From: Skeletonema tropicum | Lineage: Eukaryota; Bacillariophyta; Thalassiosirophyceae; Thalassiosirales; Thalassiosiraceae | Reading direction: 5' to 3' | Assembly (NCBI GenBank): GCA_037178625.1 | Contig: CM074129.1 | Span: forward strand, 4,215,963 to 4,279,962 | Length of the DNA stretch: 64,000 nt | Part shown: positions 44,062-54,399 of the stretch, piece by piece | Numbering within the stretch: position 1 is the first letter of the stretch | Layout of the letters: the number at the start of each line of letters is the position of its first letter | The notes under the pieces: generated by a model | The model's database searches: none | The model's input: only the letters and a program-made list of their open reading frames with translations | What the model was told of the DNA's origin: nothing | Program-made: the position numbers and the translations under genes

Positions 44062-44939
44062 GCTGACAGTCCAAAAAATAGTGTCCGACTTGGTGCTTAT
44101 CCAAGCTTCGTGTCTTGAGCTTGTTCAATAAAATAAGTTGAGTTACCAAAGCTCACCCGTCACTTCGCAGGCAAGCTACAAGGACAAGGAGAACGGACTG
44201 CACTGGAAAGAGCTGTTACAATAACTTGCATGCCGGAGAAGATACGCTTCAAACAAGTGATACAATAAAACTGAAAGAGGGACAGCGCGCTTAAAGCGTG
44301 TGTGCGATCGATCGATAGGTCACAGTGGAAGAGAACAATGAAGTGCATATCTTTCGTGGCCCTGTTACAATCACAATCACTTGTCAGATAGAGATGAGGC
44401 GAATAGAGGAGTGATACAACTCTAAGATATATATAGATATAGTACACATGAAGCGTATGCGATCCGATAGGTCACAGCGGAAGAGAAAGCATGTCAAGCC
44501 ATGGTCAAGATGAGATTCCGAGGAGAAAAGTGTTCATGAAGCTTGAGCTGCCTTGTTGTATGATAGGTATGACCTCGCTCTATCTAGCGTGCATGACCTA
44601 TAAGTATGACCGGATGGGATAAGATGACCTTCTCATAGGACCTGTGGCATCCGTAGAATCGGGACTACCCCCGGACCTTTTTTGACCGCCGGAGAGAGAG
44701 CACTTTTGGAATAGCTGGGTGCCTTTGGTTTATTGTAGGTATCCGGGTGCCATTTCTCCGGGCATGCCAAGCAGGTAGGCCGGCAGTGCACACGATATCG
44801 TGCTTGAAGCACGAACATACCAGTACCAGTAACATACCGGTTCATCCCTATCTATCCTGATAGTAATCTAATATTCCGCCCGGAGTGCCAAATTTCCGGT
44901 CACAACTCTATAGAGCGTTTGTTGTTCTTTCGTTCCCGA
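44062..44939. other. Block junction, no gene seen
   Basis: 44070-44560 is homologous to 56285-56830. 44560-44940 is unique between the blocks and contains a CACGATATCGTG palindrome near 44790. No gene supported. Confidence 0.5.
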
Positions 44940-45419
44940 ATCTTGAGTTATTATTGTATCGCCTCGACACCAATATCACAAGTACCACACCGAAATCAGC
45001 AGATCAATTATCTAATCAATAGAAGATATGATGATACTACAATTGAGATTTGGATGGCAATGGCAATGTATGATATACGTTGGTCGCCTCGGTCGGTTGG
45101 TCTTTGGACTGGTGGTGAAAAAAAATAGATGTGACGTGTCTCGTTAGTTGGCCTGTTCAAAATTCAAAATGAAGAAAGCGTTCGTCGGTAAGTTGAGTAC
45201 TACCATGCTCTAGCTTATACTAATGTCAAGTCGCAATGACAGCTCAAGATCTGAATAATAGTAATAATAACTTAGAAAATTACTCAACTATCAATATAAT
45301 CTGGTGCGCTGCCATGCTAGCTGTCTGTCGTCATTAGCTGAGACCTCAACCTAGTATTTTACCGCAGCTTTCATGACAACTTCATTCTCTAAGATGGAAT
45401 CCAGGAGGTGGAGGCAGGG

Positions 45420-45551
45420 AGTTAGCTGTTACATTGTTGAAGAGGTCTGGATACTTGGTTGGGGTCGCAGCAACGTTTAGTGAACAATGAGATGCTGCGG
45501 CCCCAACCAAGTTCAAGTATCCAGACCTCTCCTACAATGCCATAGCTAACT
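45420..45551. repeat. Long hairpin downstream of ATPase gene B
   Basis: 45420-45472 and 45493-45551 are reverse complements apart from small indels (core GAGGTCTGGATACTTG and its complement), with a loop of about 20 bp. A conserved but eroded version lies in block A. It could be a folded-back MITE or a transcript hairpin. Confidence 0.75.
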
Positions 45552-47935
45552 CACTCTGTCTCTGTCTTGGTTCCAATCAAATCGGACAAGAACATGTCCA
45601 GAACGAGCAGATAAAATTTCAGGGTATCAAAAGGTAAGTACAGACTCATCCGAAAGGCCACAGATACAGACTAGTATTAGTTTTAGACTGGTAGTATCTT
45701 CTCTATTTCTAATCTGTGTTCTATTTCTAATGTTCATTATTATTCTGATTCTGCCCAGAAGGAAGAAACTACCGCGTTACTTTCATATCTCAAATCATTG
45801 AAGTAGAAGTATGCTGTCTTCATCTTTACCTCCACTCTCTCTTCTCAAGTATACACTGTCTGTTACCATAATCATGAACTAACTAAGACTAAGATATCAC
45901 ATGTAGATTACATGAGCATGAGCTGCTCAACCTTTTCACTACATCCCCATTCCTGGTAAAATGTCCTTGAGCGTTCAATATGGTATTTCTCCCAATTCTC
46001 ATCTCCCTGGGCTTTGAAGTATGCACTCGCCAACTCATGTGCTAAAGCTCTATCATGTGTGAACCCATTTCTACTCGATGTAACAATTGCAGCCTTGAAC
46101 TTCTCCTTGGCCTTCTTATTCTTTCCGTTTAGCATAGCAAGCTCCGCCTCCAGGATGTATAGATAATGGACGACATTCACATTGCCATTCTTCGCCCAGC
46201 CTTGAATTACTTGGATTGTTTTATGAGCACATTTCTTCATTTGTCTCTTCTTCCAACCAGATGTAGATTGTGCTGCTTTCAGATAGGTAAGTGCCTCCAA
46301 GAAGGTGTAGCGCACTGAAGCAAATGTGCAAGACAAAATGAGCCGAATTTTGCCCGCCTTCCGAACCAGGTCAAGTGCATCTCTCCACTGTTGGAAGAAG
46401 ACAAAAACCTCAAGCTTGAACAGATTGACATATGCGGACAGATTGACGTCACCAGTTGATGCTGCTGCTGTCAGTACTGAGTCCAACATCTCATCACCAG
46501 CTTCAACATCAATGCCGCGGAGTTTCTTCACCGTTGTTAAAATAACGGTGATTTTCAGCTTCGTGTAATCTTGTTTCAGTTCTGCCAATACTGGAATAGT
46601 TGCTTCGAGTTCTTTCTGAATGCTATCTAATGGTCGACCTATAAAGTAGAGGTGATAACTGCGAATAACGAGACACCAGCTAGCTCTTTCATTTTCGCCA
46701 GCCTCTAGACCCATCTCATATCCCTTCAATAACGGCGAAATAGTATCCTGGAGAGGTGAGGTCCAGTGATAGCATAAGCCCTGTGTAACCAAAAACGTGT
46801 GAACAGCGTTCCTCCGCATACCGGGCTTTTCGAGAATCAGTTCTGCTGCTTTGGCCATCTCAAGACCCTCATGTGGTTTGCCGAAAGGTCCACAGAGCAA
46901 CGAACCGAGCGCAGCAAAACCATAAGATGATGAAGTATTAAAGCCGTGCTTCATAGAAGTTGTGACTATCTGAAAGATGATCAGTGGAAGCATTGTCGGC
47001 TCAACGTGATCAACGGATGCGGCAAGATGCTCGTATATCATTTGCCCCATTTCGTACAATTCATTGTCGAGCGCAGGCAAGTTAGTAGTATCTTGAGCAG
47101 TTTTGCTCTTTAACAACTCCTTCACTCGGCTGTATTCTCTCATGATGGTAAATTTGGATACTGGCTTCTTCTGTAGAGTTGGCAAGCCCAGCTGACGTCT
47201 AAAATCAAGAGCTGCATCAATGGACTCGTTGGCCTTCCCTGCAGAGAGCAACGACTTCACTTTGATATCTGTTACTCTGTACTTCTCCTTCGTATCGATA
47301 TCTTTGCTCAACACCTCTTCAATAAGCTCACTCATTGAGTCGAAATCGCCTGTGACATAATAGGCGTTCGCTGCATGACTGCATAAATCAAGCATGACAC
47401 TATGATCTTCTTCCCAACCCCTTGACCCAAGCGCCTCCCGACCTGCCTGAAAGTAAATCGCGGCTGCGTCGAATGCTGCATTTTCGGATGCCATTATTCC
47501 TGCGTTTAGATTCATACTTGCCAACTCATTAAGATCTTCGTAAGTCATTTTCGATGCTGCATAGTTCAGTAGGCCCACCACCTCAAAGAGGCTATCCTCA
47601 AGTTCTTCTGGAGAAAGACAGTCCAGTAAAATACAACCAATTTTCCCTCGAAATGAGTCCCTTTGATCTGGACTGATAAGTTCAAATGCTGCTGATTGGA
47701 TCTGATCATGCACGAAATGGCAGTCTTCATCATCCACCTCACACAGACCCTCTCCCACTAATTCTTCAATCGAACACGAAAATGCAGTGCGCGAGAGATA
47801 AGGAGAGAATGAGCTTCCAATCCTCTCATCAGCATCAAAAATTGATCTCCTCGAAACCCTCATAGAGGAACCCAACTCTACCCGTGAGATCTTTTTCATT
47901 ATCTCCATTACAGCTGATAACTGGAAAGTAGGACC

Positions 47936-48052
47936 AAGGCAAGAAGCTACCATGAGCATTCTCTGCGTTTGCTCCTGCAAGCGATTCATCTTGTTGACAA
48001 GTACGGATGCCACATTCTCGGTGACTATCTTTGAGTTGACTGCCTCATCGTC
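47936..48052. repeat. Left 117-bp target-site duplication
   Basis: Identical to 52886-53002 base for base as read. Both share paralogue-B-specific differences from paralogue A (e.g. CTCTGCGTTTGCTC), so they stem from one target in gene B. Confidence 0.93.
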
Positions 48053-48399
48053 GGGAGCGAGCGAAGCGAGCGACCTTACTTCTCTCTATAATCAATATAT
48101 GAACCAATATCAGATAAAGTGGTATTACTATATTACCGAAGCGTGGATGACTACGCTTTCGAATTAACTTCTTCAGCGGATAGCAATAGTAATAGTGAGG
48201 ATAGGCGGCTTTGTCGATGCAAAGTTGCGAGTCATTTAGCTCTCCCTCGTTGACACGAGTTTTCTCCTTAAATGGATACGTGTCTCTGTGGGGTCATTCC
48301 TCGTTATCTAAAATAGGTAAGTTTGTACAATTGCTTTCCCTCAGCAAGTGTAGCTGCCGGGTAGGCAGCGGAACAAGCTGAGGGAAAGGAAGGGGAGGA

Positions 48400-50856
48400 C
48401 TACGATTCTGTTGTCCTCCCCAGGTAGGTACTTACCTCCTCACCTCTGTTTTGAAAGAGGGAGGTTCGAGAGACAATATCTCCAATGTTTTTTGCTCTCT
48501 TATAGCATACTACCATCTTTTCGATTCCGATTGTGTCGCGTAGGGTGGTAGAAAGCTCCTCCTCATATATCTGTTGACAGGTTCGACTAGGGATGTAATG
48601 AGGGTGGAATCGACCGAGTTTCAAATAGATGTTTTTGTCATTATCTGAGGTGGTAGATTCTGAGATGGCTTGGGGCAGTGGAGGTGGGTTGCAGACTTTG
48701 TAGTTTGCATTTACGAACATTCGTTTCAGTTGGTCGAAGTCCCATCCTCTGTCGAGCAAGCGTTGGAAGAATAGTCTTGCTACCTCGACATAGTCTTTTT
48801 TATCGGTGCACTGCCAATAGTATCTCTTGAGTTCGCCAAATATTACCCCTTTCATCGTGTTCCTCTGATGAGCAGAAGATGGCAGTAGGTAGAGGTAGAG
48901 GTTCATTGGCTTTTGGTATGTCTTAGTTGAGACAATACCTTCTGGCGAAATGGAAATGATTAAGTCTAAGAAGATTCCTTTGTCGGCAGGTTCTTCAACC
49001 TTCCAACGGAGGATTCCAAAGTCGTTGATGTCTTGCTTGAGGTCGTGAAAGCGCCTAAGGCTTCCAAGCCATAGGACAGATAGGTCATCGACGAAACGTG
49101 CAAGGTCTTGGATTTCTTCCGAATAGCCAGGGAGGAGTCTAATTTTCTCATGCCAGCCATAGTAAAGGCCAGCGTACATGACTGCGACTGATGTACCCAT
49201 CGCAGTGCCACATAGTTGTTTGAAAAAGCAGTCTCCAAATTGGGTAATGTTGTTCTTCATAATAAAGCTCAGAGCTTCCAGAATAAGTTTGATGTCCGGG
49301 AAGTCGTCTGGAAGTTGGTTGTTTTCTTTCAGATGGTTGAGCCATACTCCGATGATTTCGATGCCATGATTGATAGTGATATTGTCGTACATGGCGGTAG
49401 CATCAGCAGTAATAATCTTCGTCCCTGCTGGCCATTGTTTGTTAGTCAGTCGGGCGTGATATTCTTTGCTGTCTTTGATGTTCGACGGAATAAATTGAAC
49501 AAGTTTTTGCAACTCGTAGTCTAGCCACTTGCTAATACTCTCAGGTCCAGTTCCACATTTAGCGTTAACTGGTCGGAGGGCGGTAGGTGTTTTATGGACT
49601 TTTGCGGTTGCTCTGAATCTTCCTTGCCTGCTACCAGCGGCTTCATAGCACTTGTTGATGTAAATCTTGATGTGCTCTGGGATCGCTGCTGAGTTCTTGA
49701 TACTGCCTACTTTATATGGGATCGCTGCTGAGTTCTTGATACTGCCTACTTTATATGCCATCAAATTGAGTTGCCTCCGAAGTGCAATTCGATTGAGGTA
49801 CTCATATTGGCTCTCCTTCCCAAGGAAAGCTTTGAGGCACCATCGAATGTATACAGAACGTTCGATAATGACAGGCCCTAAATTTTTGTCTGCGAAGATA
49901 ATGATCAGATTGGGGTTGTTCTTGAGGCTATATAGTACTGAGAACTCTTGTTTAGAAAGATTCGGTTGAGACCATTTACTGGCGAATTTGGCGTGCTCTT
50001 GTCTAAGTCGATCTGAGAAACGTTTGATGCCTGCTTCCACTTCTGCATTAGCTAGGGGTGGGTCGTATCGTTCTTCTCGACTATTCTTAAAATGTAACTT
50101 AGGGATATATGGATGTTGCGGTTTGGTTGGATCGTCTACATGAATATTCTTCCAGTAGTTTCGATTTCTGATATCCCATCCAAAGTCACCGATGATCTCT
50201 TCAATGTTATTAGTTGGATACGGTGCGAGGATGCCGAAGTTAAGTCCTCTGCCCAGCACCTTTCTAGTTCCGATAGGGAGTTTGGTTGTTGGTTTACACA
50301 GATTGTGAAGAGTGAGATTCTTTGCCGGATTTAGCGCATGTTCCAATGGTAGATGTTCCAGATAATTGATAAGATTTGTGTGTGGTGGGAGCGATGGATC
50401 TGCTAGGAAGCCGTCTCTTCTATGGATATTATGCATTATGATGTCAAGTTTTTGTTGGGCTAGGTTATTGTAATATCGGTCTCTTGAGGCAGTATATCTT
50501 AGTTCCTTCTGCCTCCTCTTCCTCTCCCTCTGCCGCCTCCTCCTCGATGGTTTCTTCCTCTTCCACTTCCTCTTCCCCTTCCCCTTCCTGCATGGGAGTT
50601 GGGGTTGTTGTTGTTGTTGTTGGAGGATGATTCGGCATTCTTCTGCTGCTGCGAATTTGATTGCTGTCCTTGTTTCTTCGAATTCTTCTTCGATTTGTTT
50701 CTTTTGTACTGACCATTGTTTGTGGGCTTTGTATCCTGGGACGTTTTGGATTTGCCCGAAGATTTTTTTCGGCTTTCTTTCCTCCGTGCACTTCGAGGCG
50801 GCGCAGCCGCCGAGCTCACCCCTTCCCTTTCGGCGAAGCCGAGAGGGCGTGAACAT
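48400..50856 (-). CDS. Penelope-like reverse transcriptase, no GIY-YIG domain seen
   Basis: 818 residues from ATG at 50856 (MFTPSRLRRKGRG); the open frame extends further upstream without an ATG. The N-terminus is very basic (about 100-150: RRRRQRERKRRQKE). RT features in order: DKNLGPVIIER, FRATAKVHKTPTALRPVNAK, TADATAMYDNI (motif A Asp near residue 485), CGTAMGTSVAVMYAGLYYG, FVDDLSVLW (catalytic DD near 590-591) and KGIFLDLIISI..., then YQKPMNLYLYLLPSSAHQRNT. Order and wording fit Penelope-like RTs, where these correspond to GTAMGT, YxDD-like and FLDL...YxKPT motifs. No GIY-YIG endonuclease is seen at either end. A 39-bp in-frame direct repeat (about 49680-49757) duplicates YKVGSIKNSAAIP. 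Confidence 0.88.
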   Translation of the reverse strand: MFTPSRLRRKGRGELGGCAASKCTEERKPKKIFGQIQNVPGYKAHKQWSVQKKQIEEEFEETRTAIKFAAAEECRIILQQQQQQPQLPCRKGKGKRKWKRKKPSRRRRQRERKRRQKELRYTASRDRYYNNLAQQKLDIIMHNIHRRDGFLADPSLPPHTNLINYLEHLPLEHALNPAKNLTLHNLCKPTTKLPIGTRKVLGRGLNFGILAPYPTNNIEEIIGDFGWDIRNRNYWKNIHVDDPTKPQHPYIPKLHFKNSREERYDPPLANAEVEAGIKRFSDRLRQEHAKFASKWSQPNLSKQEFSVLYSLKNNPNLIIIFADKNLGPVIIERSVYIRWCLKAFLGKESQYEYLNRIALRRQLNLMAYKVGSIKNSAAIPYKVGSIKNSAAIPEHIKIYINKCYEAAGSRQGRFRATAKVHKTPTALRPVNAKCGTGPESISKWLDYELQKLVQFIPSNIKDSKEYHARLTNKQWPAGTKIITADATAMYDNITINHGIEIIGVWLNHLKENNQLPDDFPDIKLILEALSFIMKNNITQFGDCFFKQLCGTAMGTSVAVMYAGLYYGWHEKIRLLPGYSEEIQDLARFVDDLSVLWLGSLRRFHDLKQDINDFGILRWKVEEPADKGIFLDLIISISPEGIVSTKTYQKPMNLYLYLLPSSAHQRNTMKGVIFGELKRYYWQCTDKKDYVEVARLFFQRLLDRGWDFDQLKRMFVNANYKVCNPPPLPQAISESTTSDNDKNIYLKLGRFHPHYIPSRTCQQIYEEELSTTLRDTIGIEKMVVCYKRAKNIGDIVSRTSLFQNRGEEVSTYLGRTTES

Positions 50857-50951
50857 CTGGTGATCTAGACATGCTGTCCTTATAATCACAAACAGAGCGG
50901 CGTACAGTGACGATCTGTGGTAAAGATACAAATAAGACAAGAAAACATCAT

Positions 50952-51028
50952 CGTAATACGACGAGATTCAAACTCGCATCCACTTCAATCCGCGTGAAAT
51001 AGCTCTATCATTGAGACTTACATACTAC
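50952..51028 (-). ncRNA. tRNA-like structure in the retroelement leader
   Basis: Read on the minus strand: an 8-bp acceptor-like stem (GTAGTATG with CGTATTAC, two wobbles), an A-box-like TCTCAATGATAGAGC D-arm, a 5-bp anticodon-like stem (TTTCA/TGAAG) with a 7-base loop CGCGGAT, and a T-arm GCGAG TTTGAAT CTCGT. Position 33 is G where tRNAs have U, so it is unlikely to decode. It lies between the partial 5' unit and the RT frame. Confidence 0.55.
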
Positions 51029-51051
51029 TAATGCTTCCATCTTAATAACCC

Positions 51052-51117
51052 GGGAGCGAGCGAAGCGAGCGACCTTACTTCTCTCTATAATCAATATATG
51101 AACCAATATCAGATAAA
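51052..51117 (-). repeat. Partial (66-bp) copy of the 85-bp end unit at the leader
   Basis: Same orientation as the unit at 48053-48137, lacking about 19 bp of one end. It abuts directly the truncated second copy at 51118. It corresponds to the upstream pseudo-LTR remnant of the long element copy. Confidence 0.85.
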
Positions 51118-52368
51118 TGCTATGAAGCCGCTGGTAGCAGGCAAGGAAGATTCAGAGCAACCGCAAAAGTCCATAAAACACCTACCGCCCTCCGACCAGT
51201 TAACGCTAAATGTGGAACTGGACCTGAGAGTATTAGCAAGTGGCTAGACTACGAGTTGCAAAAACTTGTTCAATTTATTCCGTCGAACATCAAAGACAGC
51301 AAAGAATATCACGCCCGACTGACTAACAAACAATGGCCAGCAGGGACGAAGATTATTACTGCTGATGCTACCGCCATGTACGACAATATCACTATCAATC
51401 ATGGCATCGAAATCATCGGAGTATGGCTCAACCATCTGAAAGAAAACAACCAACTTCCAGACGACTTCCCGGACATCAAACTTATTCTGGAAGCTCTGAG
51501 CTTTATTATGAAGAACAACATTACCCAATTTGGAGACTGCTTTTTCAAACAACTATGTGGCACTGCGATGGGTACATCAGTCGCAGTCATGTACGCTGGC
51601 CTTTACTATGGCTGGCATGAGAAAATTAGACTCCTCCCTGGCTATTCGGAAGAAATCCAAGACCTTGCACGTTTCGTCGATGACCTATCTGTCCTATGGC
51701 TTGGAAGCCTTAGGCGCTTTCACGACCTCAAGCAAGACATCAACGACTTTGGAATCCTCCGTTGGAAGGTTGAAGAACCTGCCGACAAAGGAATCTTCTT
51801 AGACTTAATCATTTCCATTTCGCCAGAAGGTATTGTCTCAACTAAGACATACCAAAAGCCAATGAACCTCTACCTCTACCTACTGCCATCTTCTGCTCAT
51901 CAGAGGAACACGATGAAAGGGGTAATATTTGGCGAACTCAAGAGATACTATTGGCAGTGCACCGATAAAAAAGACTATGTCGAGGTAGCAAGACTATTCT
52001 TCCAACGCTTGCTCGACAGAGGATGGGACTTCGACCAACTGAAACGAATGTTCGTAAATGCAAACTACAAAGTCTGCAACCCACCTCCACTGCCCCAAGC
52101 CATCTCAGAATCTACCACCTCAGATAATGACAAAAACATCTATTTGAAACTCGGTCGATTCCACCCTCATTACATCCCTAGTCGAACCTGTCAACAGATA
52201 TATGAGGAGGAGCTTTCTACCACCCTACGCGACACAATCGGAATCGAAAAGATGGTAGTATGCTATAAGAGAGCAAAAAACATTGGAGATATTGTCTCTC
52301 GAACCTCCCTCTTTCAAAACAGAGGTGAGGAGGTAAGTACCTACCTGGGGAGGACAACAGAATCGTAG
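51118..52368 (+). pseudogene. 5'-truncated inverted copy of the Penelope-like RT
   Basis: Open from 51118 (reading CYEAAGSRQG) to the stop at 52368, about 416 codons. Where compared it is identical to the C-terminal half of the minus-strand copy. It includes motif A, the GTAMGT region and FVDD, but has no start codon and lacks the basic N-terminus. The identity implies both copies were made in one event or very recently. Confidence 0.9.
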
Positions 52369-52573
52369 TCCTCCCCTTCCTTTCCCTCAGCTTGTTCCGC
52401 TGCCTACCCGGCAGCTACACTTGCTGAGGGAAAGCAATTGTACAAACTTACCTATTTTAGATAACGAGGAATGACCCCACAGAGACACGTATCCATTTAA
52501 GGAGAAAACTCGTGTCAACGAGGGAGAGCTAAATGACTCGCAACTTTGCATCGACAAAGCCGCCTATCCTCAC

Positions 52574-52645
52574 TATTACTATTGCTATCCGCTGAAGAAG
52601 TTAATTCGAAAGCGTAGTCATCCACGCTTCGGTAATATAGTAATA
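52574..52645 (+). ncRNA. Hammerhead-ribozyme-like fold at the end-unit boundary
   Basis: Outer stem I TATTACTAT (52574-52582) pairs with ATAGTAATA (52637-52645). Inner CCG (52589-52591) pairs with CGG (52630-52632). CTGAAGA (52592-52598) fits the CUGANGA core, and GAAA follows at 52608-52611. Stem III AGCGT/ACGCT closes an 8-base loop, and the cleavage triplet would be CTT with the cut after 52629. The 85-bp repeat begins exactly at 52630. Stem II (AGTTAATTC) does not pair well, so activity is doubtful in this copy. A mirror copy lies at 48123-48194 (minus). Hammerheads are known in Penelope-like elements. Confidence 0.5.
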
Positions 52646-52885
52646 CCACTTTATCTGATATTGGTTCATATATTGATTATAGAGAGAAGTAAGGTCGCTC
52701 GCTTCGCTCGCTCCCGGTAATATAGTAATACCACTTTATCTGATATTGGTTCATATATTGATTATAGAGAGAAGTAAGGTCGCTCGCTTCGCTCGCTCCC
52801 GGTAATATAGTAATACCACTTTATCTGATATTGGTTCATATATTGATTATAGAGAGAAGTAAGGTCGCTCGCTTCGCTCGCTCCC
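52631..52885 (+). repeat. Three tandem 85-bp end units (pseudo-LTR)
   Basis: Exact units 52631-52715, 52716-52800 and 52801-52885, each beginning GGTAATATAGTAATACCAC and ending GCTCGCTTCGCTCGCTCCC. One reversed unit lies at 48053-48137 and a partial one at 51052-51117. Confidence 0.95.
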
Positions 52886-53002
52886 AAGGCAAGAAGCTAC
52901 CATGAGCATTCTCTGCGTTTGCTCCTGCAAGCGATTCATCTTGTTGACAAGTACGGATGCCACATTCTCGGTGACTATCTTTGAGTTGACTGCCTCATCG
53001 TC
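52886..53002. repeat. Right 117-bp target-site duplication
   Basis: Identical partner of 47936-48052. Two further C residues make the exact boundary ambiguous (117-119 bp). Confidence 0.93.
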
Positions 53003-54399
53003 CCAAGTCCACTTCATCGCACCGAAATTGTACTGTAAAAGCTTTTCATCATACAGAGACCTCAGAAACGTCAAAACAAAGAAGGGATTGCCTTCTGTCT
53101 TTTTGTGTATCGTTTCTGCTAATGATTTGACTTTGATGTCGTCATCCTCCATTCTCAACGCCTCCGCAACAAGGGGTATGACATTTTCCACGCCAAGATT
53201 GCCAACCTCTATTTTCGTGATTGACACATTCATTTGTTCGAGATCTTGAACATGGAATGCAAGGGGATGATGTCTGTAATGCCATATTGCAGGTAAGGCA
53301 AAAGACAATAATTATCAAGAATGAGCAACTGATGTAACGCACAGTGACACAGATACAAACACTCATCAATCACCACTCACTCTGGTACTTCATCCTCTCG
53401 GTAAGCACCAACAATCATAAGACTAGGAATCTCTCCATCCAATACGATGCTCTTCAATAGATCCAACGTTGCTATATCGCTCCACTGTAAATCGTCAATG
53501 AATAAGATCACTCCTTTCAAGTAGGAGCAAATAACTTTCAATAATCGTCTGATGGCAAAGTGCTTTTGTGAGATTGATTCTTTACCGGCCAAGACATTCG
53601 TCAAACTGTTCCTTCTGGGGCCGTAGACACTTGAAACAGATTCGCTCCTGAAAAGCGATGAACATGATGAGAAACAATATGACGATAAAGAGAATAATGA
53701 TGAAGTTTGTCGTTCTCCCAGTAAGTCTGCACATCCGGGCAACACATGACGTAGTTGTTCCACATCCTCTTCATCAAACTCATCTTGAATCTCATCTCGT
53801 ATCTGTCTACTGAGTCCTCCCTTCTTGATACACTTGGCAAGATTAGTCATGGCATCGGAGAATGCTGAGAGTGGTCTGAGTAATTTCTCATCGAATTTAC
53901 CTGATGCGAAAGCACATCCACTTTTGGCGGCGTTATCGCCTAATCCTTTGCGGATGAGGGCAGATTTGCCTGTGCCGGATTTTCCAGAGACCAATATTAG
54001 ATTGTTGCTGATAGATTGTTTGTCAGGGTTGGATTCATCAGCATGTTCTTCAATATTTAGTGCAGCAGCATGTTCTTCTTTGTCGTCGTTCTTCTTCTGG
54101 GCCAGCTCTCGCAATTTGCTCCTTAATAATTTGACATCATCATCTCGGCCATGTAATTTCATATTCGATAGGCGCAGCTGGGCAATATCGGCTGCTTGTG
54201 TGTTGATCTTTTGACTGCTTTCGGCAGCTGTGACGACAATGTCCGCTAGATCCCGCATCGAGGAAGCCAAGGAAGTCGAGGAACGCGAAAAAGACGAGGA
54301 ATGCGACAAAGTCGAGGAAGACAAGGCGCTTCCCTTGCGGTTGTAGGTGCAGGTTTGATTCATGGTACTTCGCTCTATCTTTCTTCCTCTCACTCACTC

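Larger units (their letters stand above)
37930..44560. repeat. Tandem duplicated block A
   Basis: This block matches 44940-56830 (block B) in order: 37930 against 44940, the hairpin and short intergenic region, the AAA/TPR gene, its promoter, and 44070-44560 against 56285-56830. Block A alone carries the SINE (38817) and hAT-like element (42597). Block B alone carries the Penelope-like insertion and the 30-bp minisatellite. Confidence 0.8.
48053..52885. mobile_element. Composite inverted Penelope-like retroelement insertion
   Basis: 4,833 bp between 117-bp direct duplications. Order from the left: one 85-bp end unit (48053-48137, reversed); the long copy on the minus strand (3' end left, leader near 51051); a 66-bp partial unit (51052-51117); a 5'-truncated plus-strand copy (from 51118); then three 85-bp units (52631-52885). 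The arms 48053-49650 and 51118-52715 are both 1,598 bp and appear identical. Partial 5' unit plus full 3' unit is the pseudo-LTR layout known for Penelope-like elements, which also often occur as inverted, truncated pairs. Confidence 0.9.
45908..54363 (-). pseudogene. AAA-type ATPase/TPR gene (paralogue B) split by a retroelement
   Basis: Exon 1 is 54363-53381 (Walker A SGKSGTGKSALI, Walker B LFIDDLQWSD), followed by a 107-bp intron and exon 2 starting at 53273. Exon 2 runs to 52886, is interrupted by 48053-52885, and resumes with a repeat of its last 117 bp before continuing to the stop at 45908. Omitting the insertion and one 117-bp copy leaves 3,399 bp, exactly 1,133 codons. The gene was therefore intact before the insertion. 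Unless the insertion is removed from RNA it is now broken after about residue 450. It retains the 87 TPR-region codons missing from paralogue A (46211-46471). Confidence 0.88.

Noticed and set aside
48400..52368. Bacterial retron, group II intron or telomerase RT
   Set aside because: Motif order and wording (GTAMGT, FLDL...YQKP) fit Penelope-like RTs; no intron RNA domains or telomerase-specific motifs seen, and the host DNA is eukaryotic.
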